Positions 8,486 through 17,000 of a stretch of 64,000 nucleotides of DNA are shown here, piece by piece. The position numbers and the translations under genes are program-made. Positions within the stretch are counted from its first letter, which is position 1. Every line of letters starts with the position of its first letter. The notes under the pieces were generated by a model. The model saw only the letters and a list, made by a program, of their open reading frames with translations, was not told the origin of the DNA and made no database searches. The stretch spans positions 1,240,001-1,304,000 of the forward strand of contig NZ_OCMF01000001.1 in NCBI RefSeq assembly GCF_900215295.1. The letters are read 5' to 3'. The DNA is from Salinimicrobium sediminis. Its GTDB lineage: Bacteria; Bacteroidota; Bacteroidia; Flavobacteriales; Flavobacteriaceae.

Positions 8486-8518
8486 AAAACCCTCTTGTTA
8501 TTACAGAGGGTTTTTTTT
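8486..8518 (+). terminator. Rho-independent terminator after tRNA-Leu (first repeat unit)
   Basis: AAAACCCTC at 8486-8494 pairs with GAGGGTTTT at 8506-8514 and is followed by a run of eight T. It belongs to the repeat unit, since an identical copy is present in the second unit. Confidence 0.85.
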
Positions 8519-8530
8519 ATTATTGGCCGT

Positions 8531-8768
8531 ATGTATTATGTCTACGCTATCCAGTTTATCCTGTACTTATATTTATTTTGGTTTAACCCATAATCACGAA
8601 AGACGGATTAAACAGCATAACAGCGGACTGAATAAAACTACAAAACCTTATTTACCTTTTAAAGTTATATATCTGGAAGAATTTCAGGATCGACCCTCTG
8701 CCTGAAAGAGGGAAAAGTATTTAAAGTCAGGAATTGGCAAGGAGTTTCTTAAAAATTTAAAGGAGTAG
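8531..8768 (+). pseudogene. Broken GIY-YIG nuclease gene (unit A)
   Basis: Nearly identical to the intact gene at 8884-9123 but with a 2-bp deletion after codon 6 (GCTATCCAG here, GCTATATCCAG there) that shifts the frame into an early stop, and a second in-frame stop (TGA in place of AGA) near the catalytic helix. It is therefore the older or inactivated copy of the tandem pair, the one next to the tRNA. Confidence 0.88.
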
Positions 8769-8796
8769 CTTATTTTAATTTTTCTGAAAGTGCGGG

Positions 8797-8816
8797 CCTG
8801 CCTGCCGGCAGGCAGG
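8797..8816. repeat. 20-bp perfect palindrome inside a tRNA 3'-end copy
   Basis: CCTGCCTGCCGGCAGGCAGG. In the real tRNA the sequence is GTGCGGGTTCGATTCC; here 20 extra bases sit between GTGCGG and GTTCGATTCC, so the uninterrupted target can be read off. Identical copies lie at 9152-9171, 35061-35080 and 47741-47760. Confidence 0.9.
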
Positions 8817-8839
8817 TTCGATTCCCGCCTCGAGTACTT

Positions 8840-8871
8840 AAAACCCTCTTGTTATTACAGAGGGTTTTTTT
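8840..8871 (+). terminator. Terminator of repeat unit B
   Basis: Second copy of the hairpin AAAACCCTC/GAGGGTTTT with a T-run, located 13 bp before the intact GIY-YIG gene. It would shield that gene from transcription coming through unit A. Confidence 0.75.
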
Positions 8872-8883
8872 ATTATTGCCTGT

Positions 8884-9123
8884 ATGTATTATGTCTACGC
8901 TATATCCAGTTTATCCCGTACTTATATTTATGTTGGTTTAACCGATAATCACGAAAGACGGATTAAACAGCATAACAGCGGACTGAATAAAACTACAAAA
9001 CCTTATTTACCTTTTAAAGTTATATATCTGGAAGAATTTCAGGATCGACCCTCTGCCAGAAAGAGAGAAAAGTATTTGAAGTCAGGAATTGGCAAGGAGT
9101 TTCTTAAAAATTTAAAGGAGTAG
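8884..9123 (+). CDS. Small GIY-YIG nuclease family protein (unit B, intact)
   Basis: A 79-residue single-domain GIY-YIG protein of the UPF0213/YhbQ type. The motif is YVYAI (GIY position, residues 3-7) and YIYVGLT (YIG position, about 14-20), followed by the conserved Arg in NHERRIKQHNSG and the catalytic Glu in ARKREKYLKSG (about residue 62). All catalytic positions are present, so it may cut or nick DNA. It has no extra DNA-binding domain. It sits between a terminator and a 20-bp palindrome inside a 355-bp unit that copies the tRNA-Leu 3' end; no ordinary promoter is evident. It may be the mobility gene of the unit, but this is inference. Confidence 0.85.
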   Translation: MYYVYAISSLSRTYIYVGLTDNHERRIKQHNSGLNKTTKPYLPFKVIYLEEFQDRPSARKREKYLKSGIGKEFLKNLKE

Positions 9124-9151
9124 CTTATTTTAATTTTTCTGAAAGTGAGGG

Positions 9152-9171
9152 CCTGCCTGCCGGCAGGCAGG
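9152..9171. repeat. 20-bp perfect palindrome, second copy
   Basis: Same sequence as at 8797-8816, again inserted before GTTCGATTCCCGCC of a tRNA 3'-end copy; here the left flank is GTGAGG, one base different from the tRNA. Confidence 0.9.
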
Positions 9172-9213
9172 TTCGATTCCCGCCTCGAGTACTTATTGAA
9201 TTTAAATAAAGCT

Positions 9214-9250
9214 AAAACCACGTCAACTTAATTGTTTACGTGGTTTTTCT
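9214..9250 (+). terminator. Terminator beyond the tandem units
   Basis: AAAACCACGT (9214-9223) pairs with ACGTGGTTTT (9238-9247), followed by T-rich sequence. It is 19 bp after the third partial tRNA 3' end and is probably the ancestral tRNA-Leu terminator. Confidence 0.8.
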
Positions 9251-9328
9251 TTTACTTACCATGAAAGGTCAACCTGAACAAAAACCTGACGCTGTTTACA
9301 AAAGTGCAAATGCTCCGGGTATTTCAGC

Positions 9329-10096
9329 TTATAAGTCGAGCCATTTCTTAAAGGCTGATGCTTTGTTGCTGCTTATAACCTGGTCTCCCGGGGCAGAAGG
9401 TTCGGTTTGTAGAAGAAGACGACCTTTAAAATAGGGTTCTGCCCTCGCAACTGCATTAATGCTCACGATCAATTGACGGTTTGCCCTAAAAAACTTTTCA
9501 GGATCCAGCTTTTCTTCCAGTTGATCAAGAGTATAATCAATGACAAATCGTTGTTTGTCAAAGTTTACCAATAGCACAATTCCTTCTTCGGCCAGGAAAA
9601 AGGCGATTTCTTCCTGCTGAATAACCTTTATGCTTTGTCCACTTTTCACCATAAATCGGGATTTTTTTGCGACTGATGGTTTTAAAGGGCCGTTTCGTAA
9701 TAAATTCCTGATGTTCTCAAGCTCCTGTTGCATGTTTCCCTGCTGCAGGCTCTCGTGCTTTTTAATAGATCTTTCCAGTGCATCTTTTTTGATGGGTTTC
9801 AGCAAATAATCAACACTGTTTACCTTAAAAGCTTCAATGGCGAATTCATCAAAAGCGGTGGTGAAAATTACCGGACTTTGCAGGTCTACTTGTTTGAAGA
9901 TCTCAAAGCTGCTGCCGTCAGAAAGGTGAATATCACAGAATAGTACATCGGGCTGCTCATGTGTTTTTAACCACTTTACAGACTCTTCAACAGATTCCAG
10001 CTTTTCAAGGATTTGCGCGTTAGGGCGTAGCTGCAAGATCTGGTTTTCAAGAGCGTCGGCTGCAAAAGCTTCATCTTCAATTATGACTGTTCTCAT
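9329..10096 (-). CDS. LytTR family response regulator
   Basis: A 255-residue response regulator: receiver domain (about 1-120) with the acidic pocket in IIEDEAFA, phosphoacceptor Asp in VLFCDIHLSDGSS (about residue 56) and Lys in VDYLLKPIKKDAL (about 104), then a LytTR DNA-binding domain (about 150-255, FMVKSGQSIKVIQQEEIAFF and FFRANRQLIVSINAV). It is the transcription factor of a two-component pair: the kinase gene ends one base before its ATG. Its targets may include the divergent outer-membrane receptor gene at 11470. Confidence 0.94.
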   Translation of the reverse strand: MRTVIIEDEAFAADALENQILQLRPNAQILEKLESVEESVKWLKTHEQPDVLFCDIHLSDGSSFEIFKQVDLQSPVIFTTAFDEFAIEAFKVNSVDYLLKPIKKDALERSIKKHESLQQGNMQQELENIRNLLRNGPLKPSVAKKSRFMVKSGQSIKVIQQEEIAFFLAEEGIVLLVNFDKQRFVIDYTLDQLEEKLDPEKFFRANRQLIVSINAVARAEPYFKGRLLLQTEPSAPGDQVISSNKASAFKKWLDL

Positions 10097-10097
10097 T

Positions 10098-11282
10098 TTA
10101 CCGGAGCTTTAAAAGTGGCAGTTTTACTTTGAATTTTTCTTTTGAATTTTGGATTTTGACTTCTTTGTCTGAAAAGTAATCATAGCGTCTCCTAATGTTC
10201 TCAAGACCTGTATTCGTTGAGCTGACATGGTCAAGGCGGGGCTGAAGGTTATTCTGGACACACAAATAATCCTCTTCAACTGTTATTTCAATACTTAAAG
10301 GCTTTTTCCTTGTAGAGCCGTTATGTTTGATCGCATTTTCGATCAACATCTGGAGGGCTCCCGGAGGTATTTGTAGTTGTTCCACTTCGGCAGGAATGTC
10401 AAGTGCAAATTTAACCGCGCTTCCAAAACGGGTTTCTAAAAGAAAGATGTATGAATTTACAACCTCCAGTTCCTTTTTCAGCGGAATCAATTGTTGGTCA
10501 CTATTCTCCAGAAAGGCCCGGTAAAGATCTGAAAGGCGCTCTGTAAAGTCTGAAGCTCTTTCAGGATTTTGCGGAATCAGGGAACGAAGAACATTTAAGC
10601 TGTTAAATAAGAAATGTGGACTCACCTGTGATTTTAGACTTTGCAACTGGGCCTGAAAATTTTCCTTTTGAAGACGGGCAGCGCGTAACATTTCCTTTTG
10701 AAGTTGTTTTTTGCTTCTTTCCCTTTCTACAAAATAGTAGAAAAACAAAGTAATTATAGCCATCACCACGTTATTGAACCTTATCCTGTCCGGTGGGATA
10801 TCCACATTCGGAAAAATAAATCTGAAGGGAACGAGAAGACACAAGTAAAGTAAAATTACGGTGCTTATGATCACCAGTATCGCTTCCAATATACCCCTCA
10901 AAAGTGAGCCATAATTTGCCAGACGATAGTCATTAATGACTTTTGATATTCCTCTATGAACAAGGAATACAAGGAAAAGAAATAGAACGGTGGCAGAAAA
11001 TTCAAATGCCGCAAGGCGGTTAAAAATGGTTGAGCCATTTTCATTAAAGATGAGAGAGCCCTGGTGAATATACACCATGGTGAAGAATACCAGAAAACTT
11101 AAAATTAAAGCTCTCAATGCCAGTTTTAGGAGCCATTGTTTAAGAGGAATACCAGAAGAATGTTTTTCTTCTGAAGCAAGAATGCTATGCAACTTTCCTG
11201 TCTTAATGAGATGGAGAATTTCTTTGTTCAGGTAAATGTAAAGAATTAATAGCTTTTTAAGTAACGGTCGGTGCGCATCCAT
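10098..11282 (-). CDS. Sensor histidine kinase, LytS/YehU type
   Basis: A 394-residue membrane kinase with about four hydrophobic segments in residues 50-200, a short coiled linker, the His_kinase domain with the phosphorylated His in SQVSPHFLFNSLNVL (about residue 221), and a C-terminal HATPase with the N-box LIENAIKHNG (about 318-327). No large extracytoplasmic sensor is present, so it probably senses through its membrane segments. It is transcribed with the LytTR regulator immediately downstream. Confidence 0.93.
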   Translation of the reverse strand: MDAHRPLLKKLLILYIYLNKEILHLIKTGKLHSILASEEKHSSGIPLKQWLLKLALRALILSFLVFFTMVYIHQGSLIFNENGSTIFNRLAAFEFSATVLFLFLVFLVHRGISKVINDYRLANYGSLLRGILEAILVIISTVILLYLCLLVPFRFIFPNVDIPPDRIRFNNVVMAIITLFFYYFVERERSKKQLQKEMLRAARLQKENFQAQLQSLKSQVSPHFLFNSLNVLRSLIPQNPERASDFTERLSDLYRAFLENSDQQLIPLKKELEVVNSYIFLLETRFGSAVKFALDIPAEVEQLQIPPGALQMLIENAIKHNGSTRKKPLSIEITVEEDYLCVQNNLQPRLDHVSSTNTGLENIRRRYDYFSDKEVKIQNSKEKFKVKLPLLKLR

Positions 11283-11469
11283 AGTAATAGTTTTATTCCG
11301 GATGCAAATAAGTGGAAATCTTCAAAAACTCTTTTCCTTTCATTTATGCTATATCCCAATTCATTCCTTAAATATCCCGGTTCATCGCTTTACGGTTTCT
11401 GTGGTCGGCTAACAGATTGATATTTGTCCTGTGAACCAAAAAATCGAGTTTAATTAAAACTACAAAGTG

Positions 11470-13902
11470 ATGAAGTTGTATAGTCAATTATCAATCGTAT
11501 TATTTATTTTTCTTGGATACCTTAACCTATCGGCCCAGGGAGAAGAAGGACAGCTCAAAGGGAGTCTTTTTGACCAGGAACATGTGAGCATCCCATTTGC
11601 CACAGTTGCAATAATCAAATTACCCGATTCAACAGTAGTAACAGGAACTACTACCGATCTTGACGGGATTTTTGAATTGGACGCACCCGTTAAGGGAGAT
11701 TATCTTTTGCGCTTTAGTGCTATGGGATATGAATCCCGGTTTACTGATGCTTTCGAAATCACATCTCCGGGTTACCAACGAGATTTCGGACAGGTGATCT
11801 TACCTGCCGAAGTAACCATGCTCAATGAAGTAATGGTACAGGCCTGGAGACCGAGAGTAGAACTCGAAGCCGGGAAAATGGTAGTAAGGGTTGAGGGAAC
11901 TGCGATGGCTGCGGGCAGCACAGCATATGAGGTTGTATCCAAAAGCCCAGGAATTACCGCAGATCAGGATGGAGGTCTCAATCTTAATGGAAAATCGGGA
12001 GTAGAAGTAATGATCAACGGCCGGGAAACATTTCTTTCTGCCGATGAGCTAAAGAACTTTTTGGAAACCATGCCAGCTGAAAATATTGAAAAAATCGAAC
12101 TTGTGCATAGTCCTTCCGCGAAATATCCGGCCGCAGGAACTTCGGGTATTATCAATATCATTTTAAAGCAGAATGTAAAAACTGGTTTCAGTGGAACCGT
12201 ATATGGAGGGGTGGAGTTTAATGATGAAAACTGGTATAACGCAGGCGTCAATCTCAACTATGGACAGGAAAAATGGTCCGGTTTTGTAAATTTGGATGCA
12301 ACTAAATCAGGTTTTAACCGGGAACAGGAAGCTTTTCGTCAGTTTACTAACGAAGGAGAATTTGATTACTATGCTCAAACCGGGAAACAGCTGGAAACCC
12401 GATGGGTTCCGTCTATAAGGACAGGATTTGATTACCTTATTGATAAAAAACACACTATTGGGATAACCGGGAGCTACTCGTTTTATGAAGAAGACGGATC
12501 CTGGAACACAGAAACTGCCCTTGGGGAATATGCAGAAGGAGATCTGGTTAATATAATAGCAAAAAACAGTTCGGTCGAGGACTATGGAAATGGCAGGTTA
12601 AATGCTCATTATGTCGGAAAACTGGATACTATCGGAACTTTGCTGACTGCAGATGTGGATTATGTAAGGCTAAACAGGGACAGAGATTCTTACTTCGATA
12701 ATTTTTATACTTATTTTCAAGATGAGACAAATGAAACTGAACACCTGTTCAATCAAAGTTTTTCTACTTACGATATTATAGCAGCAAAGGCCGATCTCGA
12801 ATTACCTTTGACTGAAAAATCCGGACTTGCAATGGGTGTTAAGGGGAGTAAGGTAACTTCTGAAAGTGACCTGAAGTTTTACCTTGGAAAAGCAGGAGAA
12901 AGAACATTAGATCCTACACGGAGCAACAACTTTAATTATGAAGAAGAAATCTATGCCGCCTATTTAAGTTACAGGAATAAATTCAATGATACCTGGAACC
13001 TTCTGGCCGGGCTGCGGGCAGAGCAAACGATTGGAGAAGGCATTTCACCAACTACGGGCGACGTGAACAAAAGGGATTACCTTGACTTCTTTCCAAACAT
13101 TCAGTTAAGCCAAAAAGTGACGGAGAATTACGAGTTGAATTATTCCTATAACAGAAGGATTGACAGACCGAGATACAGTACGTTGAATCCTTTCCTGTTC
13201 TATTTGGATCCATATACATATATAGTAGGAAATCCCGATCTGGAAGCCTCAATAACTTCATCTTATAAGGTGACGCAAAACCTGTTCGGAAAATATCAGT
13301 TAATTCTCGGCTATGACCATACAGAAGGTCCTATAGGTGAATATCCGAGGATCAATGAAGAGACGGGTCAAACCATCTTCACAACTGCAAACCTGGAAAA
13401 AGAGACTTCGATTTTTGCCACCCTCGTAGTACCGGTCGAGATTGGTTCTTTTTGGAACTTGACAAATACATTAGTGGTAAATCAAATGAATCATGAAATA
13501 GTCTATGCAGACCGGTTGATTGAAAACGACAATTTGTATTATTCACTTCAGTCAAATAGTCAATTTAACCTGCCATGGGATATGAATATGGAAGTTATAG
13601 GTGCATATAATGGCCCTATGGCCTTAGGCATATATCAATTGGAAAGCAGATGGTATATCGATCTGGGGCTTAAAAAAAGTTTTTTATATGACAGGCTTGA
13701 TGTTACCCTTAAAGTAAAAGATATCTTTAATGGAATGAAGATGACTGTCACTGGGGAATATCCGGGCAGTACATTTAAAATGCAGCAGCATTTTTACAAC
13801 CAGGGTGTAAGTGTAAATCTAAGGTATAAACTTAGTCGCGCCGGTAAAGAAAAGGATACCCGCCAAAAAAACCTTGAAGAATTGAACAGGGCGGGAGGTT
13901 AA
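11470..13902 (+). CDS. TonB-dependent-receptor-like outer membrane beta-barrel protein
   Basis: The ATG at 11470 (a GTG precedes it directly) gives 810 residues: signal peptide (to about 23, NLSAQG), a carboxypeptidase-regulatory-like domain (about 28-110, GSLFDQEHVSIPFATVAII), a plug-like region (about 140-235, with GVEVMINGRETFLS and AGTSGIINIILKQN), and a C-terminal barrel of the OMP_b-brl_3 family ending RYKLSRAGKEKDTRQKNLEE. Such proteins take up or export unknown substrates in Bacteroidota. It is divergent from the LytTR kinase pair, which suggests control by it. No SusD partner is present. Confidence 0.9.
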   Translation: MKLYSQLSIVLFIFLGYLNLSAQGEEGQLKGSLFDQEHVSIPFATVAIIKLPDSTVVTGTTTDLDGIFELDAPVKGDYLLRFSAMGYESRFTDAFEITSPGYQRDFGQVILPAEVTMLNEVMVQAWRPRVELEAGKMVVRVEGTAMAAGSTAYEVVSKSPGITADQDGGLNLNGKSGVEVMINGRETFLSADELKNFLETMPAENIEKIELVHSPSAKYPAAGTSGIINIILKQNVKTGFSGTVYGGVEFNDENWYNAGVNLNYGQEKWSGFVNLDATKSGFNREQEAFRQFTNEGEFDYYAQTGKQLETRWVPSIRTGFDYLIDKKHTIGITGSYSFYEEDGSWNTETALGEYAEGDLVNIIAKNSSVEDYGNGRLNAHYVGKLDTIGTLLTADVDYVRLNRDRDSYFDNFYTYFQDETNETEHLFNQSFSTYDIIAAKADLELPLTEKSGLAMGVKGSKVTSESDLKFYLGKAGERTLDPTRSNNFNYEEEIYAAYLSYRNKFNDTWNLLAGLRAEQTIGEGISPTTGDVNKRDYLDFFPNIQLSQKVTENYELNYSYNRRIDRPRYSTLNPFLFYLDPYTYIVGNPDLEASITSSYKVTQNLFGKYQLILGYDHTEGPIGEYPRINEETGQTIFTTANLEKETSIFATLVVPVEIGSFWNLTNTLVVNQMNHEIVYADRLIENDNLYYSLQSNSQFNLPWDMNMEVIGAYNGPMALGIYQLESRWYIDLGLKKSFLYDRLDVTLKVKDIFNGMKMTVTGEYPGSTFKMQQHFYNQGVSVNLRYKLSRAGKEKDTRQKNLEELNRAGG

Positions 13903-13930
13903 CTAAGTTCATTCTTCTACAACTTCATCT

Positions 13931-13960
13931 GAAACCCGGCTTTGCCGGGTTTCTTTATTA
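13931..13960 (+). terminator. Terminator of the outer-membrane receptor gene
   Basis: GAAACCCGGC (13931-13940), loop TTT and GCCGGGTTTC (13944-13953), followed by TTTATTA, 28 bp after the stop codon. Confidence 0.85.
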
Positions 13961-14006
13961 AGTGAGAGGATTCAGCAAAATTAATTTTCTTCTGTCTGTG
14001 AATCTG

Positions 14007-14089
14007 CTCCTGCCAATATTTAGCAAAAGACCATTCCCGCCTCGGGTATACGGACTTCAAAATGAAACTTTTGAGGCCTTTTTATTTTT
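14007..14089 (+). repeat. Left copy of the ~80-bp direct repeat flanking the PspA-flotillin-ATPase module
   Basis: Similar along its length to 24292-24372, with a 27-bp identical core at 14025-14051 that contains ATTCCCGCCTCGGGTA. That stretch matches the tRNA-Leu 3' end of this window (ATTCCCGCCTCGAGTA) at 15 of 16 positions. It is followed by a terminator-like hairpin (GGACTTCAAAA with TTTTGAGGCC) and a T-run, mirroring the tRNA-plus-terminator arrangement. It may be one attachment site of an integrated island. Confidence 0.8.
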
Positions 14090-14097
14090 ATTTCGGT

Positions 14098-17000
14098 TTA
14101 CTTTTTGAAAACCTGAATTGATTCACCTTTTGCTAATTCCCCCTTCTCTGAGTTATTCTCCAATCCCTTTTGCAGCACCTGTTTTATCCCTTCAAGATTA
14201 TCTGAAAACTGCATCATTTGTGACAGGATCTGTGCCATTTCATTTTTATCTCCAAATCCTTTCAGTTTATTGTTCTTTACAAACGTTTCCTGGATGCTTC
14301 TCCATCGCTCCTGCTCCACCTTATCAAGCACATCAACGAGCTCCTTATATTTAAGAAGGTTTGCTTCAGCCGAAGAGGTCAGGGTTTGCGATTCGCTCTC
14401 ATAATGAGAAAGCAGCAGCCTGTTTAGTTCTTTATCGTTCATTATAGGTACTACCTTAGAAACGAGTTTATTCATATCCCGGTATGATCCCTGAAGCTTG
14501 AACGGAGGCTGGGTTCGATATTCATCTTCCATTGCTGCACTTTTAATATAGGCAGCATTTACCTTTAAAACAGTATCTCTTATTTCAATTACCTTCTTAA
14601 GTACAGAAGTATACTCCTGAATTTCCTGATTGCTGTGGCTTCCTACCAGCTGGGCCTCCTGATTATCATTTTCAATCCTGTCAATTAAGGTATAAATATC
14701 TTCAAAATGTGAACTGCTCAATTGTTGTAATAGTGGATTCGCAGTCAATGAATTCTCTATCAAACTCAGCTTGAAAAGCTGTTCGGTATCTCCGATAATA
14801 TCTCCAAGGTTATAGATGTCTGCACGGTTTGCGAGCATATCCGGGATCCTGAATTTATCACCGGTTTCCGTATAAGGGTTTCCGGCCATAATCACACAGA
14901 ACTTCTTTCCTCGCAGGTCGTAGGTTTTTGATTTACCGTTATAGATCCCTTCGATTTTCCTTGTTCCATCGGAAAGAGAAATAAATTTCTGAAGGAATTC
15001 CGGGTTGCAGTGCTGAATATCATCCAGGTAAAGCATCACATTATTTCCCATTTCAAAAGCCAGGTTCAGCTTCTTAAGTTCTTCCCTTGCAGCTGAATTC
15101 TTGGCAGACATTGGATCCACTGAAGTTATTTCGTGCCCTATTGCGGGGCCATTGATCCTGATAAAAATAAGCCCCAGTCGGTCTGCGATGTACTCCATCA
15201 GGGTAGTTTTTCCATAACCGGGAGGGGAAATCAGGAGAAGCATACCACTTCGGTCCGTCCTGGTTTTATCTCCAACAGTTCCTAACTGTTTCGCAAGATT
15301 GTCACCAAAAAGGGGGAAATAAACCTGATCGATCAGTTTATTTCTAACGAAAGAGGTCAGGACCCTGGGCTTTAATTCCTCCAGCTTCAGCTCCTCTTTT
15401 AAAGTTTTGGTAAGATCGTGCTTTACCTTTCTAAAAGTATTATACGCAGGAATATTTTTTCCGGTGAATTCTTCGAGTTCTGCAATAAATTTGTGATAAT
15501 TAAATAGAAATGTGCCTTCCTTAAAGGATGGATGTTCCCCGCTTAAACCAACAATCGTTCCGGTAGGAAAAACTGCTTTCGTTTTAGACACAGAATCATC
15601 TCCAAACATAATACAACACACAACCTCATCAATATAATTCACCAGCAAATTTTTGTCCAGGCTCACAGGTTCCTTCAGGCTGTTGACATAGGCCGAAACC
15701 CACTGCCTGATAAGCCTGATCTTCCCTTTATGATCTGCCACTTTTTCGTAGCTGTTCTTAAACCTCAGATCTGCCTGTTGCTCTTTTAATGCCTTCAGGA
15801 AATCTTCTTTAAGAGAAATTGCCACAGAACTTCGTACAAATTCATCATCATTCTGCAATTCTTCAAAAATATAGCCGGCAATCTTTTCATTCATTTCTGA
15901 AGGAAAAAGTCCTGTGTCTTCAGCAAAATGCTGAATGTGTTTGCACAGTTTCTGAATCAGAAAATCATATTCCCCTGTATCCGGAAAAACGGTAAGAACT
16001 TCACCTGATGCTTTTAGAGTTTGATCCATTTTTTCCCGCGCTTCCGGCTCCAGACTATACCAGAAGTACTGTGCATAACTTCTTATTTGGGGCGTAAAAG
16101 TTAGTAACCCCAATTCATGATGTTTATGAACCAGCACTGACAAAATTTTTGAAGCATCTACATCGTGTACTCCTTTAATATATCCTTCCGAATAATCACT
16201 GCTGCTTTCCTTTTGAACAATCTTCAAAAGTTCATCTTCTGAAACATTCAGCAATTCTTCAATAGGTAGTTTTCTGAATAATTTATAGGCAAGGTAAGAG
16301 CTTCTGTAGATCTGATAATTTTCAGAAACCAATTCCTGCTCCCAAAGTTGAGTTAAGCCCAGAAGGGTCTCATCATTTAACTCCTGATAAAAATCTGTTC
16401 CCGTTATATGATAATGTGGTACTCCGGCTTTAAGGACCAGGGTGAGATCCAGTGGCTGTTTGTTAACTCCAAATTTGTGTTTTCCCAGTCTGATAACATT
16501 ATCTCCGTCTTCATAGAGATCAAGTTTATCCTTCAGCTTCCTCAGTGCATTTTCACGGGCAGTTTTTAAACTGGTTTCAATCTCTTCAGCTTTTCCACTG
16601 TCATCCAGCTCTACCAGCTGCTTAATGATGTCCCTCACCTTGTTGATCATGAGGTCTGAAGCAAAGTATCCATGAATTTCAGAGGCAGAACCTAACCTTT
16701 CTGCCTTGGAATTTGCTCCTTTCAGGATCCTTTCAGCAGCATTTTGAAGGGCCATGGCTTTTTTGTTCCGCTTTTCAACCAATGCATTTTTTCTGGCTTC
16801 AAAGGCTCCATGAACTTCTTCCCTTTTTTCAATTATAAGCGAAATAAATTCTTCGAATTCAGTAAATTTTCCCTCCAGCTCTTCAAGCTGAATGGAAATT
16901 TTTATTTGAAATTCATCACATTTTTCGGGAGTGTTTGCAATATCCAGGTAGTTTATGATACTCTGGTCAATAAGCTTTAGCTGTGCAGCAAAATCTGCAC

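Larger units (their letters stand above)
8461..9195 (+). repeat. Two tandem 354/355-bp units that each copy the tRNA-Leu 3' end
   Basis: Unit A is 8461-8814 and unit B is 8815-9169, followed by a 26-bp partial third copy (9170-9195). Each unit begins with the tRNA-Leu 3' part (GGTTCGATTCCCGCCTCGAG) and the same terminator, then a small GIY-YIG gene, then a 20-bp palindrome. The two units differ at only around a dozen positions by eye. The partial third copy leads into a different terminator (9214-9250), which looks like the original end of the tRNA transcript, so the units look like insertions at the tRNA 3' end that regenerate it. There is no integrase or transposase gene. Confidence 0.9.

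Noticed and set aside
8388-8705. 105-codon forward frame starting before tRNA-Leu
   Set aside because: It reads through the tRNA, a terminator and the frameshifted GIY-YIG copy; the C-terminal similarity is only the pseudogene.
8461-9195. CRISPR-like array
   Set aside because: Only two long units with a gene inside; no short regular repeats or cas genes.
9240-9434. 64-codon forward frame after the tandem units
   Set aside because: Overlaps the 3' end of the LytTR regulator in antisense and has no family pattern.
11964-12257. 97-codon reverse frame within the outer-membrane receptor
   Set aside because: Antisense shadow of the plug-like region.
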